A stretch of DNA of 64,000 nt from Alviniconcha marisindica (taxonomy: Eukaryota; Mollusca; Gastropoda; Provannidae). The stretch lies in assembly GCA_018857735.1 (NCBI GenBank), contig JABMCL010001966.1:102501-166500 (forward strand), given 5' to 3'. Both the position numbers and the translations under genes were made by a program. Below the pieces are notes generated by a model. The model searched no databases. It was not told the DNA's origin and saw only the letters and a list, made by a program, of their open reading frames with translations. Within the stretch, counting starts at the first letter, position 1; the number at the start of each line of letters is the position of its first letter. Below, in pieces: positions 1-12,735 of this stretch.

Positions 1-401
<401 letters not shown>

Positions 402-531
402 ATTAATGAAAACATACTAACATACAGTAACACGGTATTTTGGGGGGAGCGTCAAACAAGTAAACTTATATGAGACGCTCAAAATAGCAAGCATATGATG
501 TGGTGGGCAGGCTAACATTGTAACTAGATTT

Positions 532-534
<3 letters not shown>

Positions 535-572
<38 letters not shown>

Positions 573-630
573 GGGGGGGTGGGGGAGGAAATGGAAAGCG
601 GGAAGGAGAAAGAGAAGGAGTAAGGAGACA
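535..630. repeat. (AG)n microsatellite and purine-rich tract
   Basis: About 32 bp of pure AG, then G-rich and AG-rich purine sequence. Low complexity with no coding evidence. Confidence 0.9.
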
Positions 631-877
631 GAGAAGAGGCCAAGTGTTTTGGTTTAAGATGTTTTCAAGGCCGGAACCCAGTCTTAGTGGTTTCCTGTGA
701 ACACACTGAACGACTCCAACAGGTAAACGACTCCAACAGGTAAACACCGCCGCGTAGGTGGCGTGACCCTGCGTGATGAAATAAACAATGGTGAAATGGG
801 TCGGAAGAAAACTTAAGACGCTGATACACGCTCCGTTTGGGATGTACAGAACTTTAGCAGAGCTAGCATACCTGTAA

Positions 878-1715
878 CGGTTGAAACTGCTCATAGCGTC
901 GGAGTGTAGCCGTACGGTTGAAACGGCTGAGAGGCATTGTGCCAAGCCGTACGGTGGAAACGGCTGAGAGGCATTGTGCCAAGCCGTACGGTTGAAACGG
1001 CTGAGAGGCATTGTGCCAAGCCGTACGGTTGAAACGGCTGAGAGGCATTGTGCCAAGCCGTACGGTTGAAACGGCTGAGAGGCATTGTGCCAAGCCGTAC
1101 GGTGGAAACGGCTGAGAGGCATTGTGCCAAGCCGTACGGTTGAAACGGCTGAGAGGCATTGTGCCAAGCCGTACGGTTGAAACGGCTGAGAGGCATTGTG
1201 CCAAGCCGTACGGTTGAAACGGCTCAGAGGCATTGTGCCAAGCCGTACGGTTGAAACGGCTCAGAGGCATTGTGCCAAGCCGTACGGTTGAAACGGCTCA
1301 GAGCGTATAGCCGTACGCCGTTGAAACTGCTCAGAGAATAGCCGTACGGTGGAAATGGCTGAGAGGCATTGTGCGAAGCCGTACGGTTGAAACGGTTCAG
1401 AGCATCGGTGCATAGCCATACGGTTCAGACGTCTCAGAGCATTGTGCGTAGCCGTACGGTTGAAACGGCTGAGATGCATTGTGCGTAGCCGAACGGTTGA
1501 AACGGCTCATTGGCACTGTGCGTAGCCGTACGGTTGAAACGGCTCAGAATATCGATGCGTAGCCGTACGGTTGAAACGTCTCAGAGCATTGTGCGTAGCC
1601 GAACGGTTGAAACGGCTCATTGGCACTGTGCGTAGCCGTACGGTTGAAACGTCTCAGAGCATTGTGCGTAGCCGTACGGTTGAAACGGTTCAGCCATCGG
1701 TGCATAGGTTTAAAC
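878..1715. repeat. 37-bp minisatellite
   Basis: Tandem array whose unit begins GCCGTACGGTTGAAACGGCT and continues GAGAGGCATTGTGCCAA (37 bp). Copies from about 905 to 1300 are nearly identical. Those from 1300 to 1712 are degenerate, with the variant GCGTAGCCGTACGG. Because 37 is not a multiple of three and the unit lacks stops, the array is open in several frames on the minus strand and gives a false protein rich in PLSRFNRTAWHNAS. Each unit contains the palindrome CCGTACGG. Confidence 0.95.
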
Positions 1716-2016
1716 GGTCCTCCTCAACCGAAACTGTTCGTGTATCAGCGTCTTTAGTGAGAAATAAAACTTCTCCCGTTGAACTGTTTGGTGGACACGG
1801 GTCCATTGAGGAACTGAACTAAGGTCAATGTCCGCGAAACTGCCGAGTACTAGTGAAGATCAATAGTACTAACGACTGGGTCCAGTTGCATGGCACGCAA
1901 TCTGAGCTCTGTCATCCTGCTATACGCTGTCAAAGAGGAAGTGTCTGCATGTAAAACGCGAAAACACGGCTGGTAAGGTGGTTCGAAGCGTTACATGTTT
2001 ACTGTTTTTTTTAGTT
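1716..2016. other. unassigned sequence downstream of minisatellite
   Basis: Part of this stretch (about 1715-1760) is related in inverted orientation to about 3700-3775. No gene is recognised. Confidence 0.3.
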
Positions 2017-2690
<674 letters not shown>

Positions 2691-3780
2691 TGTCGTTGTT
2701 GCTTGTTGAACACCTTCATACTACTGCTGACTAATTTTTAGAACGTCAATTGTTACGCGCTTACGAGGCTGTACGTATCATACCAGCGTGCCATGCAACC
2801 GGGCCCAGAGTGCAAAGTTAAGTTAGACAGTACTCCTCCTTGCAGCTTCCACCCCACCCACCCCTAAAAAACAAAAACCTTTTTTTTTGTTTTAATCGAT
2901 CTCTTTTTTCTTTTTCTTTTGCCTCAGATTGACCAGCCAAACCACACAGTCGATCATTACTCAGACCCAGTTTGCTTTTCGTTTTTGTTTTTTCAGGCGA
3001 CTAGAAAAACGCATTAGTAAAAGATCCGCCTGAAATATTCATGTAGCACTGACGCGCACCTGCGGGTCGAGACGTTTCCGCAGCGGATTGGTCATAGAAC
3101 TATGTGGCAGCGCCTGATTAAATATAAGATCCGTTATACCGGGCCTGCTGTTGACCCCTGAACCCGAACAATGATCATAATAATAGTAATAGATTATTTA
3201 TGGTGCCCCATCTCGTAAGAGCCCAGAACGCCTGTTACAAAGATACGTATTCATCGCGTTCAAAACTGACGCGCACGCATGGTCAGTTGCATGTGTCACG
3301 CTCACCCGCACGCGCTGCACACGCCACCCACTGCACACACGTGGAAAAACACGTGAGCACACGCCCCCTTCCGGCCCACCTCCCTCCCTCTTCCCCCAGC
3401 TCTCATCTGCCGCTTAGTCCACGTTGTCTCTGGTGTGTGACACTCCTCCATAATGATCTCTCTGGGTTGCTTCATCTCTACACTCCTTGCTCCCAGGATG
3501 CCTTGAGCTCGTCGCTCAGCCACGGATCTTCTTCGATGGGTTGCAGGAGGACGCCCTAGGGGAGAGATCCTTTTCTTTTAATACATCGGACCTGTCCTCT
3601 GGAACTCTCTTTCTTTCTCCATTAGGTATGCGTTCTTCGGTCCGTCTTTTTTTTTTTTTTTAAATATACTGACGTGAAAACTGAAAACCCACCCGGCTCT
3701 ACAGGAGCTGATACACGACCCACGAGCCGTTTCAGTCGAGCGTATGGTTGAGGAGGATCGTTCAAACCTCATGCGGTCGG
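2691..3780. other. no gene recognised
   Basis: Unique-looking sequence with a T-rich stretch near 2880-2990. Short open frames (119 aa plus, 73 aa minus) overlap each other and show no family signature. Confidence 0.3.
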
Positions 3781-3782
3781 AC

Positions 3783-3806
3783 CCATGGACCTATATAGGT
3801 CCATGG
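3783..3806. repeat. perfect 24-bp palindrome
   Basis: The half-site CCATGGACCTAT is followed directly by its reverse complement. The flanks TCGGACC and GGTCGGA extend the symmetry imperfectly. Confidence 0.9.
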
Positions 3807-3989
3807 TCGGATCCGTCCAGCTTCAAAGTAGTGGCTGCCACGCGATGTAGCCGAAACTGACGGGTTGAGGTTGAGGTATTCAAGGGGGAGGTTGAGGTAT
3901 TCAACCGTGGTGGTGGTGGTGATGAAGTGTTGCTTAATGTCCTCAGATGTCAGTTGACATATTAGGGACAAGTTGTGACCAATGCCGAA

Positions 3990-4240
3990 GCACGGTTCAA
4001 TAATTCTTTACGTCCACAGAAACCAGGAGGCTCGTTAGGACGGACAGCTCAGGACGGCCACCTCAACTCTCACGCAGCTCCTGAACTATGATATTCAACC
4101 GTGAGCCGGTTTCGTCTATTATAGCTAGCCGGCTTTGCGGCTTTGGAGAGACTCTCGTCCCTAATAAGCCTACGGTTTCTGTGGACGTGAAGCAACACTT
4201 CAACCAACCAGCTTTGGAGAGCGAGTAATCTTTCTGTGTG
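3990..4240. repeat. SINE-tail-like dispersed repeat fragments
   Basis: Contains the recurring modules TACGTCCACAGAAACC, GGACGGCCACCTC, CAGCTCCTGAACT and CCTAATAAGCC...GGTTTCTGTGGACGT. These also occur at 7600-7690, 11230-11670, 12270-12345 and in full SINEs. The fragments lack a tRNA-like head. Confidence 0.7.
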
Positions 4241-4317
4241 TCACTGACTTCCCTACCCTAATAATTATGTCGGCCGATGTGTGATTCACTGCCAACACCA
4301 AGCCTCGTTCGCGTCTT

Positions 4318-4392
4318 CCGCCACACTCCAAGCCTCGCTTTCCGGCACCTTTCCTTTTACGGGAAGGATGTCGTAAACCAGTGCTTGAAGTT
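4318..4392. repeat. short imperfect hairpin repeat
   Basis: CAAGCCTCGCTTTCCGGCAC and, about 30 bp on, GGATGTCGTAAACCAGTGCTTG form an imperfect hairpin. A second copy lies at 10757-10825, and parts recur near 6640 and 7030. It may be a small MITE-like or SINE-derived unit of unknown family. Confidence 0.5.
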
Positions 4393-4527
4393 TGTTACCT
4401 CCCTTGCCCGTGACCCGTTCGGATGATCAGGACACGCCGCGACACTGCAGAATAATTAAGCTACTATCATCGTTTGTTAGTGTAGTTTCTCTGTTAAGTG
4501 CTTGAAAGGGGGATCTAGACACATTGT

Positions 4528-4825
4528 GAGCCGGTTTGGCCTAGCGGTAAGGCGTTAGGCTGGTACCTCGGTTCGATTCCGCTTCGGCTCTCCTTTCTCT
4601 TCAAAAGTTGTGGTTTGTGGACACTGTCTTGTGACTTTGTCCCTCACAATTATGAAACATTAAAATGGCTCTCATCGCTGCCCGTCTTAATGCAGGAGTC
4701 ATTCTGGTGGTGACAGGGTAGCAATAGGTAAATAATCTCCCCCCCCCCCCCCCCCCCCCCCCCCCCTTCCCCACCTTCCCGTCCCCAATAAGCCTTATGG
4801 TTTCTGTGGAGGTTAAGCACCATGG
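4528..4825 (+). mobile_element. tRNA-derived SINE, family A (plus orientation)
   Basis: The head resembles a tRNA: an A-box-like region TGGCCTAGCGGTAAGG and a B box GGTTCGATTCC within the first 70 bp. A body follows (TTGTGGACACTGTCTTGTGA, ATTAAAATGGCTCTCATCGC), then a long poly-C run at about 4739-4766, then the tail AATAAGCCTTATGGTTTCTG. The poly-C lies where the other copies are C-rich. Further copies lie at 7135-7455, 24695-24975 and 24987-25308. It is not a functional tRNA gene, because the homology continues well past a tRNA 3' end. Confidence 0.85.
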
Positions 4826-5045
4826 GAGACACAAAAGGTTCAAAAGAACGCTGTTTATTGGGACAAAACACAACATGCGAATTTTCGGGGGTAATCCACT
4901 TTACCAAGCTACAAAACGACACTTAGACAACAGTTAAACGGTGAAAAACGATGAAAAATAAGATGGACAGCTAAGGCACTTACCTGTTTTTGGTTAGCTA
5001 TGTCAAGTTGTTTTCGTGTCCAGTGCTTCAAACGGTGTCAAGGTG
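4812..5045 (+). repeat. dispersed repeat R215, copy 1
   Basis: A block of about 215-230 bp sharing AAAAGGTTCAAAAGA, GGTAATCC...TATCAAGCT, CAAAACGA and GTGTCCAGTGCTT with copies at 8325-8560 and 31412-31630. No inverted ends and no coding capacity are seen. Family unknown. Confidence 0.8.
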
Positions 5046-5368
5046 TCACTGTATTCGTAGCCACATGACGTAGGGGTGCATGTGTGTTTCCAAAGTCGAA
5101 AGCGGTCGCAATAAAGCTGTCAGGAACAGTTTGAGAATTCACACGGTGTGCTGAATGAACAGTAATGTTGGAGATTCGGGGTGCTGAATGGTCCATGTAG
5201 CCTATATATCCACACATTTGTCAGGATGGATCTGGCTCTTCGAGCATATTTAATTTAACCGTGTGACTAGAATTTGCGTTGATGATTCCGACGACGAAGC
5301 GGACGTCAGAATTAAAAGGAAGATTGACAGCAAACTGAAACTGTGACGATCTTTTCAGCCAATGATCA

Positions 5369-5371
<3 letters not shown>

Positions 5372-5423
<52 letters not shown>
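5372..5423. repeat. (AC)n microsatellite
   Basis: About 52 bp of pure AC/CA dinucleotide. Confidence 0.95.
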
Positions 5424-5425
<2 letters not shown>

Positions 5426-5559
5426 GTGTACACACACCTACATCCACTGATACACACTCCAGTGCACACACGAGCGTGCGCTCACACACGCACATACGCA
5501 GAGAGAGCAGGCACAGAGACAATGTGTGAGTGAGTGAGAGAGGACATAGAGCACAGGCA

Positions 5560-5562
5560 CTG

Positions 5563-5598
<36 letters not shown>

Positions 5599-5642
5599 GG
5601 GGGGAAGGAAGAGCACAGGCAAAGAGAGAGAGAGAGAGAGAG
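5560..5642. repeat. (GA)n with poly-G core
   Basis: GA runs on both sides of about 17 consecutive G. Confidence 0.95.
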
Positions 5643-5764
5643 ATCTAAAAAATCAAAACGTCAATGTGTGTTCACTCGTCTCATGTTTACTCAGTTGTCA
5701 AGACATCCAAGCTGACACGCAACATTCAAACTGCAGCCATGAAGCAGGAGGGAGGGACAGGGAC

Positions 5765-6138
5765 CCGGACAACACATCCCTTCAACACGCAGACACACGT
5801 GTAGTATGCATTTCAACTACACGGTAAAACACAATGCCAAGTATCATTCCAGCAAAATGGATACATGCATCCCTTAAACACGCAGACACAAGAGTTTGTA
5901 TCCATTTTAACTACACGGTAAAACACAATATGAAGTATCATTCCAGCAAAACAGATACACACATCCATTAAACTCGCAGACACAAGTGTTTGTATCCATT
6001 TTAACTACACGGTAAAACAGTGTCAAGCACCATTCCAGCTAAACAGATACACACATATCTTCAAAATGCCAACACGCGTGTAGTATCCAGTATCCATTCT
6101 ACATGGTAAAACAAACACAGCGTCACGTACCGCTCCAG

Positions 6139-6237
<99 letters not shown>

Positions 6238-6660
6238 CCGTTGAACACATCGACACGCGTGCATGCACTCTACAGGGTAAAACACACACACACGTGTATC
6301 GCTCCATCGGAACAGAAACGCCCACCATCGTTCCATACACCAGGCAAAACACACACGTGTGCACGCCGACGTATTCTGTGCACGATAAAACCCACCTTTC
6401 CGTTCCAGCTAAGTCCAGACAGACATTATCAATCACCACTGACGTACTCATGAACATTTCTGTACATATATATCCTTCATACGTACACAGGCATTTTCCT
6501 GGGTGAAACAGGCGCGCGACTCCAGCGTACACATATACACCTATCATCGCTAAGTACGCCGACACGCGTTCCGCAAGCACGTACTCGCAGGTCACGCGTA
6601 CCGCTGCGCGTAATTAAACACATACTCGTAGGCACACTCCGAGCATCGCTTTCCGGCACC
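5765..6660. repeat. degenerate minisatellite of about 85-90 bp units
   Basis: At least four clear units share ACACGCAGACACA, GTATCCATTTTAACTACACG and GGTAAAACA...CATTCCAGC (5770-6070). More decayed units run to about 6660. An (AC)n/(ATC)n insertion sits at 6138-6237. Similar decayed units recur at 8935-9170. Confidence 0.8.
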
Positions 6661-6812
6661 TTCCTCCAAACTCTGCCAGATTTGGTTACGCCACTGAAGG
6701 GGCACTCTTTATCTCCGCGCAGCTGTCCAGCGACGCGTCAGCGCCCTCCGAAAGGTTCGGGTACTGATAGACTGTAGAAGCAACCTAGCGCCCAAGCACG
6801 CACGTAAACATG

Positions 6813-7032
6813 AGGCGCATCCACCCGGGTAAAAAAAAGTTCCGTCTCGATTCAAATGATTTTGGTTTTATTTGAGCTGGCGTAAGCAACATGGTCAGTT
6901 ATAAAAGAAACGTCTGATATAATCTGAGTTGTTTGTAACAAACTTACTACTGTACTAACAAACAAAAAACTGCTCGTTAGCTGACAGTTTTCTGGACCCT
7001 ATGGCGTAACTAAATACAGCAGTGGTTGAAGG
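6813..7032 (+). repeat. dispersed repeat D220, copy 1
   Basis: Shares with 56500-56722 the ordered modules CACCCGGGTA, GATTCAAA...TTTTGGT, GCTGG(C/T)GTAAGCA, GTCTGATATAATCTGAG and CTATGGC(G/A)TAAC. About 220 bp, family unknown. Confidence 0.75.
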
Positions 7033-7134
7033 AAGGATGTCGTAAACCAGTGCTTGGAGTTTGACTCGTCGGCTACCCATCGTCGCTCAGTACGTCCACA
7101 CGCGTTCGGCAAGCACGTACTTGCTGGACACGCG

Positions 7135-7455
7135 TAAGTAAACATGGCGCTTAACGTCCACAGAAACCATAAGGCTTATTAGGGACGGGGAAAAGGGAGG
7201 GAGGGGTATGGAAGTGGGGGGGAGAGGGAGATTATATCCCTATCGCTACACTGTCACCACCAGAATGATTTCTGCATTAAGATGGGCAGCGATGAGAGCC
7301 ATTTTAATGTTTCAGTAGGTAGTGATGGACAAAGACACAAGACAGTGGCCACAAACCACAACCTTTTTGAAGAGGAAGGAGAGCCGAAGCGGTATCGAAC
7401 CGAGGTCCTTCCGCTTACCAGCCTAACGCCTTACGCCGCTAGGCCAAACCGGCTC
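7135..7455 (-). mobile_element. tRNA-derived SINE, family A (minus orientation)
   Basis: Read on the minus strand: tRNA-like head (GAGCCGGTTTGGCCTAGCGG, then GGTTCGATACCG), body with ATTAAAATGGCTCTCATCGC, and tail CCTAATAAGCCTTATGGTTT ending in TTTACTTAC. About 320 bp and close to full length. Confidence 0.85.
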
Positions 7456-7599
7456 ACGTAATCACATACGTGTAGGCTACCCATCGTCACTCCGTGCACC
7501 ATACAGCACACGTGCTCGTCGACGCATTACGTACAGCGCTGCTTTAAAGTTGAAGCTGGCAAGACACACGTATACAAAAACAGACTCTCCCCAAGGACT

Positions 7600-7985
7600 G
7601 TGTGTCATAGTTCAGGAGCTGTGTGAAAGTCGAGGTGGCCGTCCGTCCTAACGAGCCTTCTGGTTTCCGTGGACGTAAAGCTATATTGAACCATGCTTCG
7701 GCATTGGTCTCAGCTTGTCCCCAATATGTCAACTGACATCTGTGGACATTAAGCAACACTACCTACCTACCTAGGACTGACTGTGAGACTGGAGCAACCT
7801 GGATGAACTCACAGTCTCTGCCGAGACGTAAAGCTCTATTGAACCATGCTTCGGCATTGGTCTCAGCTTGTCCCTAATATGTCAACTGACATCTGTGGAC
7901 ATTAAGCAACACTACCTACCTACCTACCTAGGACTGACTGTGAGAGACTGGAGCAACCTGGATGAACCCACAGTCTCTGCCGGGA
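7600..7985. repeat. tandemly duplicated SINE-tail-like unit (about 150 bp, two copies)
   Basis: The modules CCATGCTTCGGCATTGGTCT, AATATGTCAACTGACATCTG and CTACCTACCTACCTAGGACT occur twice, about 153 bp apart. The unit has the 'tgtggacattaagcaacac' tail related to SINE family A but no tRNA head. Confidence 0.8.
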
Positions 7986-7990
7986 CCGTT

Positions 7991-8014
7991 TGGGGGGGGG
8001 GGGGGGGGGGGGGG
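7991..8014. repeat. poly-G homopolymer
   Basis: About 22-24 consecutive G. Confidence 0.95.
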
Positions 8015-8324
8015 AATTTAAAGACCTCTCGACCCGTGATTAAAGACAGAAGACACAGTTTCAACCGCTTTGTTGTTGTTGTTGTTGTTGTTTTTACCAT
8101 TTATTTTTTGAGGATAATAATCATGTGCTCTTCCACCCCACCCACCCCTTCCCACACACCCCATGCCCATCTATGCCAGAAGTGGTCCTGTGACCGACAG
8201 TGTCAACGTATCCAATCATGATCAAGAATCGGTAAACACAGTTTTGCATTCCAAGCTTACCCATGCATTTAGGTCCGCCGTCCTACGTTTGGAACGATTT
8301 TTTTGTTTTAGTTTTTTTTCTCCA

Positions 8325-8560
8325 GATCCAAACACATAAAAGGTTCAAAAGAACGCTATCTATTAGGGCAAAAACACAATTTATTAGGGTAAAAACACAA
8401 TCTGCAAATGTTCAGGGTAATCCCCTTTATCAAGCTACAAAACGACACCACTTAAACAACAGTTAAACAGTGAAAAACGAGATGAAATGCTAAATCACTT
8501 ATCTGTTTGGGGTTGAGTTATGTTGTTTTCCTGTCTAGTGCTTGGAAGAATTTGGTCATT
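8325..8560 (+). repeat. dispersed repeat R215, copy 2
   Basis: Same ordered modules as 4812-5045 and 31412-31630. It has a short internal duplication of AATTTATTAGGGTAAAAACA. Confidence 0.8.
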
Positions 8561-8565
8561 CTTGT

Positions 8566-8569
<4 letters not shown>

Positions 8570-8596
<27 letters not shown>

Positions 8597-8935
8597 AAAC
8601 AATTTTCCACTTTTCTTTTCTTCTTTCCCCAGTCAATTTCAGCTGTGCGTCACTTTGGCTTTGTGTTGACAAAGAACCTACCAACAAGGACTATCTTTAC
8701 GCAAAGAAGCAGCTGCTTGGCATTCTCCTCTGTTGTTGTTTGGAGGAGGCCGCCTCTTGCAAGAACTGGAAGGCTTTTTGCTTCGGGGTATTTCAGTATC
8801 CGGAAAAGACAAAGAAAAGGAAGAAGGAAAAAGAAAATAAAAAAATAAAAAGAAAAGAAGAAAGAAAGAAAAGAAAAAGGGGGGGGGGGGGGAGAAGGAG
8901 GGAGGCATTAATGGGTTAAACACACAGACCTGCAC
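8570..8935. other. poly-T, A-rich and poly-G low-complexity sequence
   Basis: Contains about 25 T near 8572-8596, A-rich purine sequence at 8805-8880 and a short poly-G. No gene is recognised. Confidence 0.7.
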
Positions 8936-9354
8936 TTCTGCGCACAGACACTTGTGTGCATTCCGCTCGACGAAGCACGTACTACTCGTCAAGCTACGCG
9001 CACACACGTATCGTCGTTCAAACACACCGACACGCACTTTGCATGCAGGGTAAAAAAAACTCGCTCTCTCTGTTCCGGGTACACCCGTCATTGTTTGAGA
9101 CGCCGACGCGCGCTCCAGGTAACAAAAACACACACACATCGCTACAGCTAAACACACATCATCGTCTTACAGGCTTACGAAAGTTCATGTCTGTTCATTT
9201 CTCAATATATTGCAATCATATGTGTTTTGTATCACCTACATACAATACTACAATATGAAGAACGTGGCAGTCCCACCAACCCTCGCCCCCCATCTCTCTC
9301 TCGCGCTCTCTCTCACACACACACACAATAAAGAAAGAATGAAGAGACACGTGT

Positions 9355-9393
<39 letters not shown>

Positions 9394-9400
9394 AACAAAA
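8935..9400. repeat. degenerate minisatellite and (AC)n arrays
   Basis: Decayed units of the 5765-6660 type (CACACCGACACGC, GCAGGGTAAAA) are followed by short CT/CA arrays and (AC)n at 9355-9392. Confidence 0.7.
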
Positions 9401-10135
9401 AGCCCGGTTACATTCGGTACCAGAACGCACTCAACACAACCAAACAAAATGTTCTGCCGTGGCATCAGTTCAACGCACAAAACGTGTCGCACCACCAATA
9501 TGGCAATGAATCCACTCAACGCTTTTCGCCGTGGCAACAATCACACTATAAAAAATAATTAAAAAAAAAAAAAGCAAACAAAACCCCCATCTATTTTGCC
9601 ATGGCCTGAATCCATGCCATAAACGACGTTCACCTTTACCACACAGCCACAGTAGAAATGTGTTTTTCTCACGACAGCAATAAATGCTAGTAAATAATGA
9701 TCAGACCGAACCGGAATATAATCCAAATGTTTATAAAATACTGATTTACATCAAAGTAACACCGTAACAGTACACCTCACCACACATGCACAAATCCAGT
9801 CGATAAATTCCAACAGATGTGCAAAATCATTCCAGAAGTTCCTACAACCGGCCGTCTTTCGTCGAAATTCGTATAATTCATAAGTGCCCTCTATAGACTA
9901 AAAAAAACAACAACAAAAAACGTTAACGTTAGCCACACGCCACGTCACTTCCAGTACCGGTAGTTTTGTACAGTGCTCAATGCATAAAAGTGCTTTCCAT
10001 GACGGATTTAAATAATATATTGCAAAACATTTGATTTATTTTTGAAATAAAAAAGAAGATAAAGAGAACACGAAGTTGGCCAGCCAATTAAAAATTCTCC
10101 CTCACAACGAGTGCCTGTGCCCAAAAGCCGACTGC
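9400..10135. other. no gene recognised
   Basis: AT-rich sequence with no long open frame or recognisable repeat. Confidence 0.4.
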
Positions 10136-10390
10136 AAACTGGGGAGATGAAATTAGAAAATGCTACAGGTTCGTGCCGATGAATAAAAGATTTTTTGTTT
10201 ATTTATTTTTAATTAGAAAGGTGAAAACTGTTTTCAGCGCTTTGAGCCGCAGGGGAGGCGCTTTACAAATTTCCATTATTATTATTTATGCAAACTGGGG
10301 AGATGAAATGAGAAAATGGTACAGGTTCATGCCGAAGAAATAAAAGACTTTTTATTTATTTACTTTTTAATTAGAAAGGATGAAAGTTGT
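10136..10390. repeat. direct duplication of about 100 bp with intervening SINE-tail motif
   Basis: GCAAACTGGGGAGATGAAAT and the following sequence (ACAGGTTC(G/A)TGCCGA, AATTAGAAAGG) occur at about 10134 and 10290. Between them lies GCGCTTTACAAATTTCCATT followed by ATTATT, a motif typical of the 3' end of some animal SINEs. Confidence 0.75.
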
Positions 10391-10542
10391 TTCTTGATGC
10401 CATGATTTGAACCAAGGGATCGGCGAGGCGGCAAGCCGAACACCTAACTACATAATCACTCGGTCAGAACTGTCCTGAAACCGTGAAAGCCATCGACGTG
10501 GCAGCCAACAGAACCACGATGGCTGACGGCGTAAAGTCGATT

Positions 10543-10648
<106 letters not shown>

Positions 10649-11231
10649 TACTAGCACTAGGCGACAAACACTTTCTCTCCATTCTGTGACTGAGCACAGG
10701 CAAACATGCACAAGCCTACACCCACCCCACCCCCTCCGCCCATACCCCTCCCAAACCAAGCCTCGCTTTCCGGCACCTTCTTCCAAAAGGAGGAAGGACG
10801 TCGTAAACCAGTGCTTGGACTTCGGCCTACACATTCACACATCCAGGACACGAGCGTCCGGGAACAAGGTGATGCCAAGATGAAAAGAGCTTTGGGCACA
10901 AAGCAGCATGCTGAGCAACCTCTCCGTTAACAAACAAAGCGACGCCAAATCCACTGACAGGAACAACAGATAATACGTTATTCTGTGACTGTGCGCCAAA
11001 TCCACTGAGAGGAACAACGGATAATATATCATTCTATGTCTGTGCACCAAATCCACTAACAGGAGCAATACCCCCAGTCAGTAAACTACCACCCACAATA
11101 CCCCCAGTCAGTAAACTACCACCCACAATACCCCAAAGTTAATTTAAAAAAATTAAAATTACTCAATAGATCTGTTCTATACCACTACACCACTGGCCCG
11201 ACGAACGGAGGCAGGAACGAAAGCAACAAGT

Positions 11232-11670
11232 TCAATGTTTAATGTTGCTTTACGTCCACAGAGACCATACGGACTATGAGGGACGGGAGCCCAGGACGGC
11301 CATCTCGACTTTCACACACAGCTCCTGAGCTCTGCTTTAGTTTCTTCGTCTTATTCAGTGTTGCTTTACGTCCACACAGACCGTACGGACTATGACGGAC
11401 GGGGAGCCCAGGACGGCCACTCGACTTTCACACAGCTCCTGAACTCTGACACGTAAATTCAAGTTCAATGTTGCTTGACGTCCACAGAGACCGTGCGGAC
11501 TATTAGGGACGGGGAGCCCAGGACGTCCACCTCGACTTTCACACAGCTCAGTCCTGAACTGTGACACGTAAGTTCAAGTTCAATGTTGCTTGACGTCCAC
11601 AGAGACCATTAGGACTATTACTTATTAGGGACGGGAGCCCAGGACCGCCACCTTGACTTTCACATGGGTA
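11232..11670. repeat. tandem array of about 115-bp SINE-tail-like units
   Basis: Four units share GTTGCTT(T/G)ACGTCCACAGAGACC, GGACTAT(G/T)AGGGACGGG, GAGCCCAGGACGGCCAC and CACAGCTCCTGAACTCTGAC. The units resemble the 3' tail of SINE family A plus an extra head module, without tRNA boxes. Confidence 0.8.
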
Positions 11671-11749
11671 GGTAGTAAGTAATGAAATTATTTCTTAGCT
11701 GTATATTGCTGCTTGTCAAAGGGAACATGTACATTATTTTTCTTGTGTA

Positions 11750-11935
11750 TATAATATATATATATATATACATTGTTAGTTGTCATATATATGTATTACT
11801 TTCTTGAACATGTTACCTTCGATTCTTTCTCACTTAACGCAGAAAATGTTGGAAATGTTGTAAAGCGCAGTGAGTTTGTGTACACCAGAGAACAGCGCTA
11901 TACAAAAGTTATATATTATTATTTATTATAGCTCC
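11750..11935. repeat. (AT)n and SINE 3'-end-like motif
   Basis: A short (AT)n at about 11752-11771. Then TTGTAAAGCGCAGTGAGTTT...ACAGCGCTATACAAAAGTTA ending in ATTATTATTTATTAT. The GCGCTATACAAA-(ATT)n pattern resembles known invertebrate SINE tails. Confidence 0.55.
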
Positions 11936-12269
11936 TGATCTCTGAATGAAGGCAACTGTCCCAAAGCTCGTTATATTAAAAGCAGTTGTCCCGCTGGTCC
12001 AACTGTACGTCAGTGACGTGGATTTAACCTCTGGTCCAGGAAGGGCTACGATGCTTCTTCTTTTTTCTTTTTTGGAGGGGGGGGGGGGGGGCTGGGGCGG
12101 GGGGGTGTTAATTTTGGTACCTCTTCCTTTATGCAAACTCGCAATGTTGGTTTAGACTTGTGTAACGCCGAGTCATCTCCGGAGAGGTGCTGGCGGGGAC
12201 CGAGATCCCAGGAGGTGGGGGGAGGAAGGGGGGGAAGTACACCTAACACTACACTGTCACCACCAGCGC

Positions 12270-12735
12270 TCAGGAGCTGTGTGAAAGTCGAGGTGGCCGT
12301 CCTGGGCTCCCGTCCCTAATAAGCCTTACGGTTTCTGTGCGGGACGTAAAGCAACACTCGACCAACAAACCACCAGAACGATGTCCACATTAAGACGGGC
12401 AGAGGTGACAGGCATCTGAACGTTTCACTAATCGCGAGGGACAAAGTCACGAGACAGTGTCAATCAAATTTAATTCTCACACAATATTTATTTATTTATT
12501 TAAAGGGGGCGTATGTCTAAGAGTGTGTTTCATGACTCAGAATTACTGACATAATTATGTTCTTCGTTGCGCGATCGAACGACAGCTTTAATTTCCCGCT
12601 GGGACGAATAAAGCATATTGTTATTGTTAACTTTTGAAGGCAAAGGGTCAGCCGAAGCGGGGAATCGAACATAGTGACCGACGCCGTCCATTTGCCAGCA
12701 CAGCGCCTTACTCTACCGCTAGGCCAAACCGGCTC
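12270..12735 (-). mobile_element. diverged SINE family A (minus orientation) interrupted by tail repeat
   Basis: 12365-12735 reads on the minus strand as a decayed family A SINE (GAGCCGGTTTGGCCTAGCGG, TTCGATTCCCC, body, CACCAGAA). 12270-12345 is a plus-oriented copy of the tail module CCTAATAAGCCTTACGGTTT lying beside it. Confidence 0.65.

Noticed and set aside
878..1715. CRISPR-like array
   Set aside because: Units are contiguous with no unique spacers, and the genome is clearly animal. The same applies to the arrays at 42247-43375 and 44071-44424.
466..1822. Proteins with repeated PLSRFNRTAWHNAS on the minus strand
   Set aside because: Produced by the 37-bp minisatellite, which is open in several frames at once and therefore not evidence of coding.
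4528..4600. tRNA gene
   Set aside because: A and B boxes are present, but the homology among copies runs on for about 300 bp with a common tail, as in SINEs. The head at 17100-17165 was rejected as a tRNA for the same reason.
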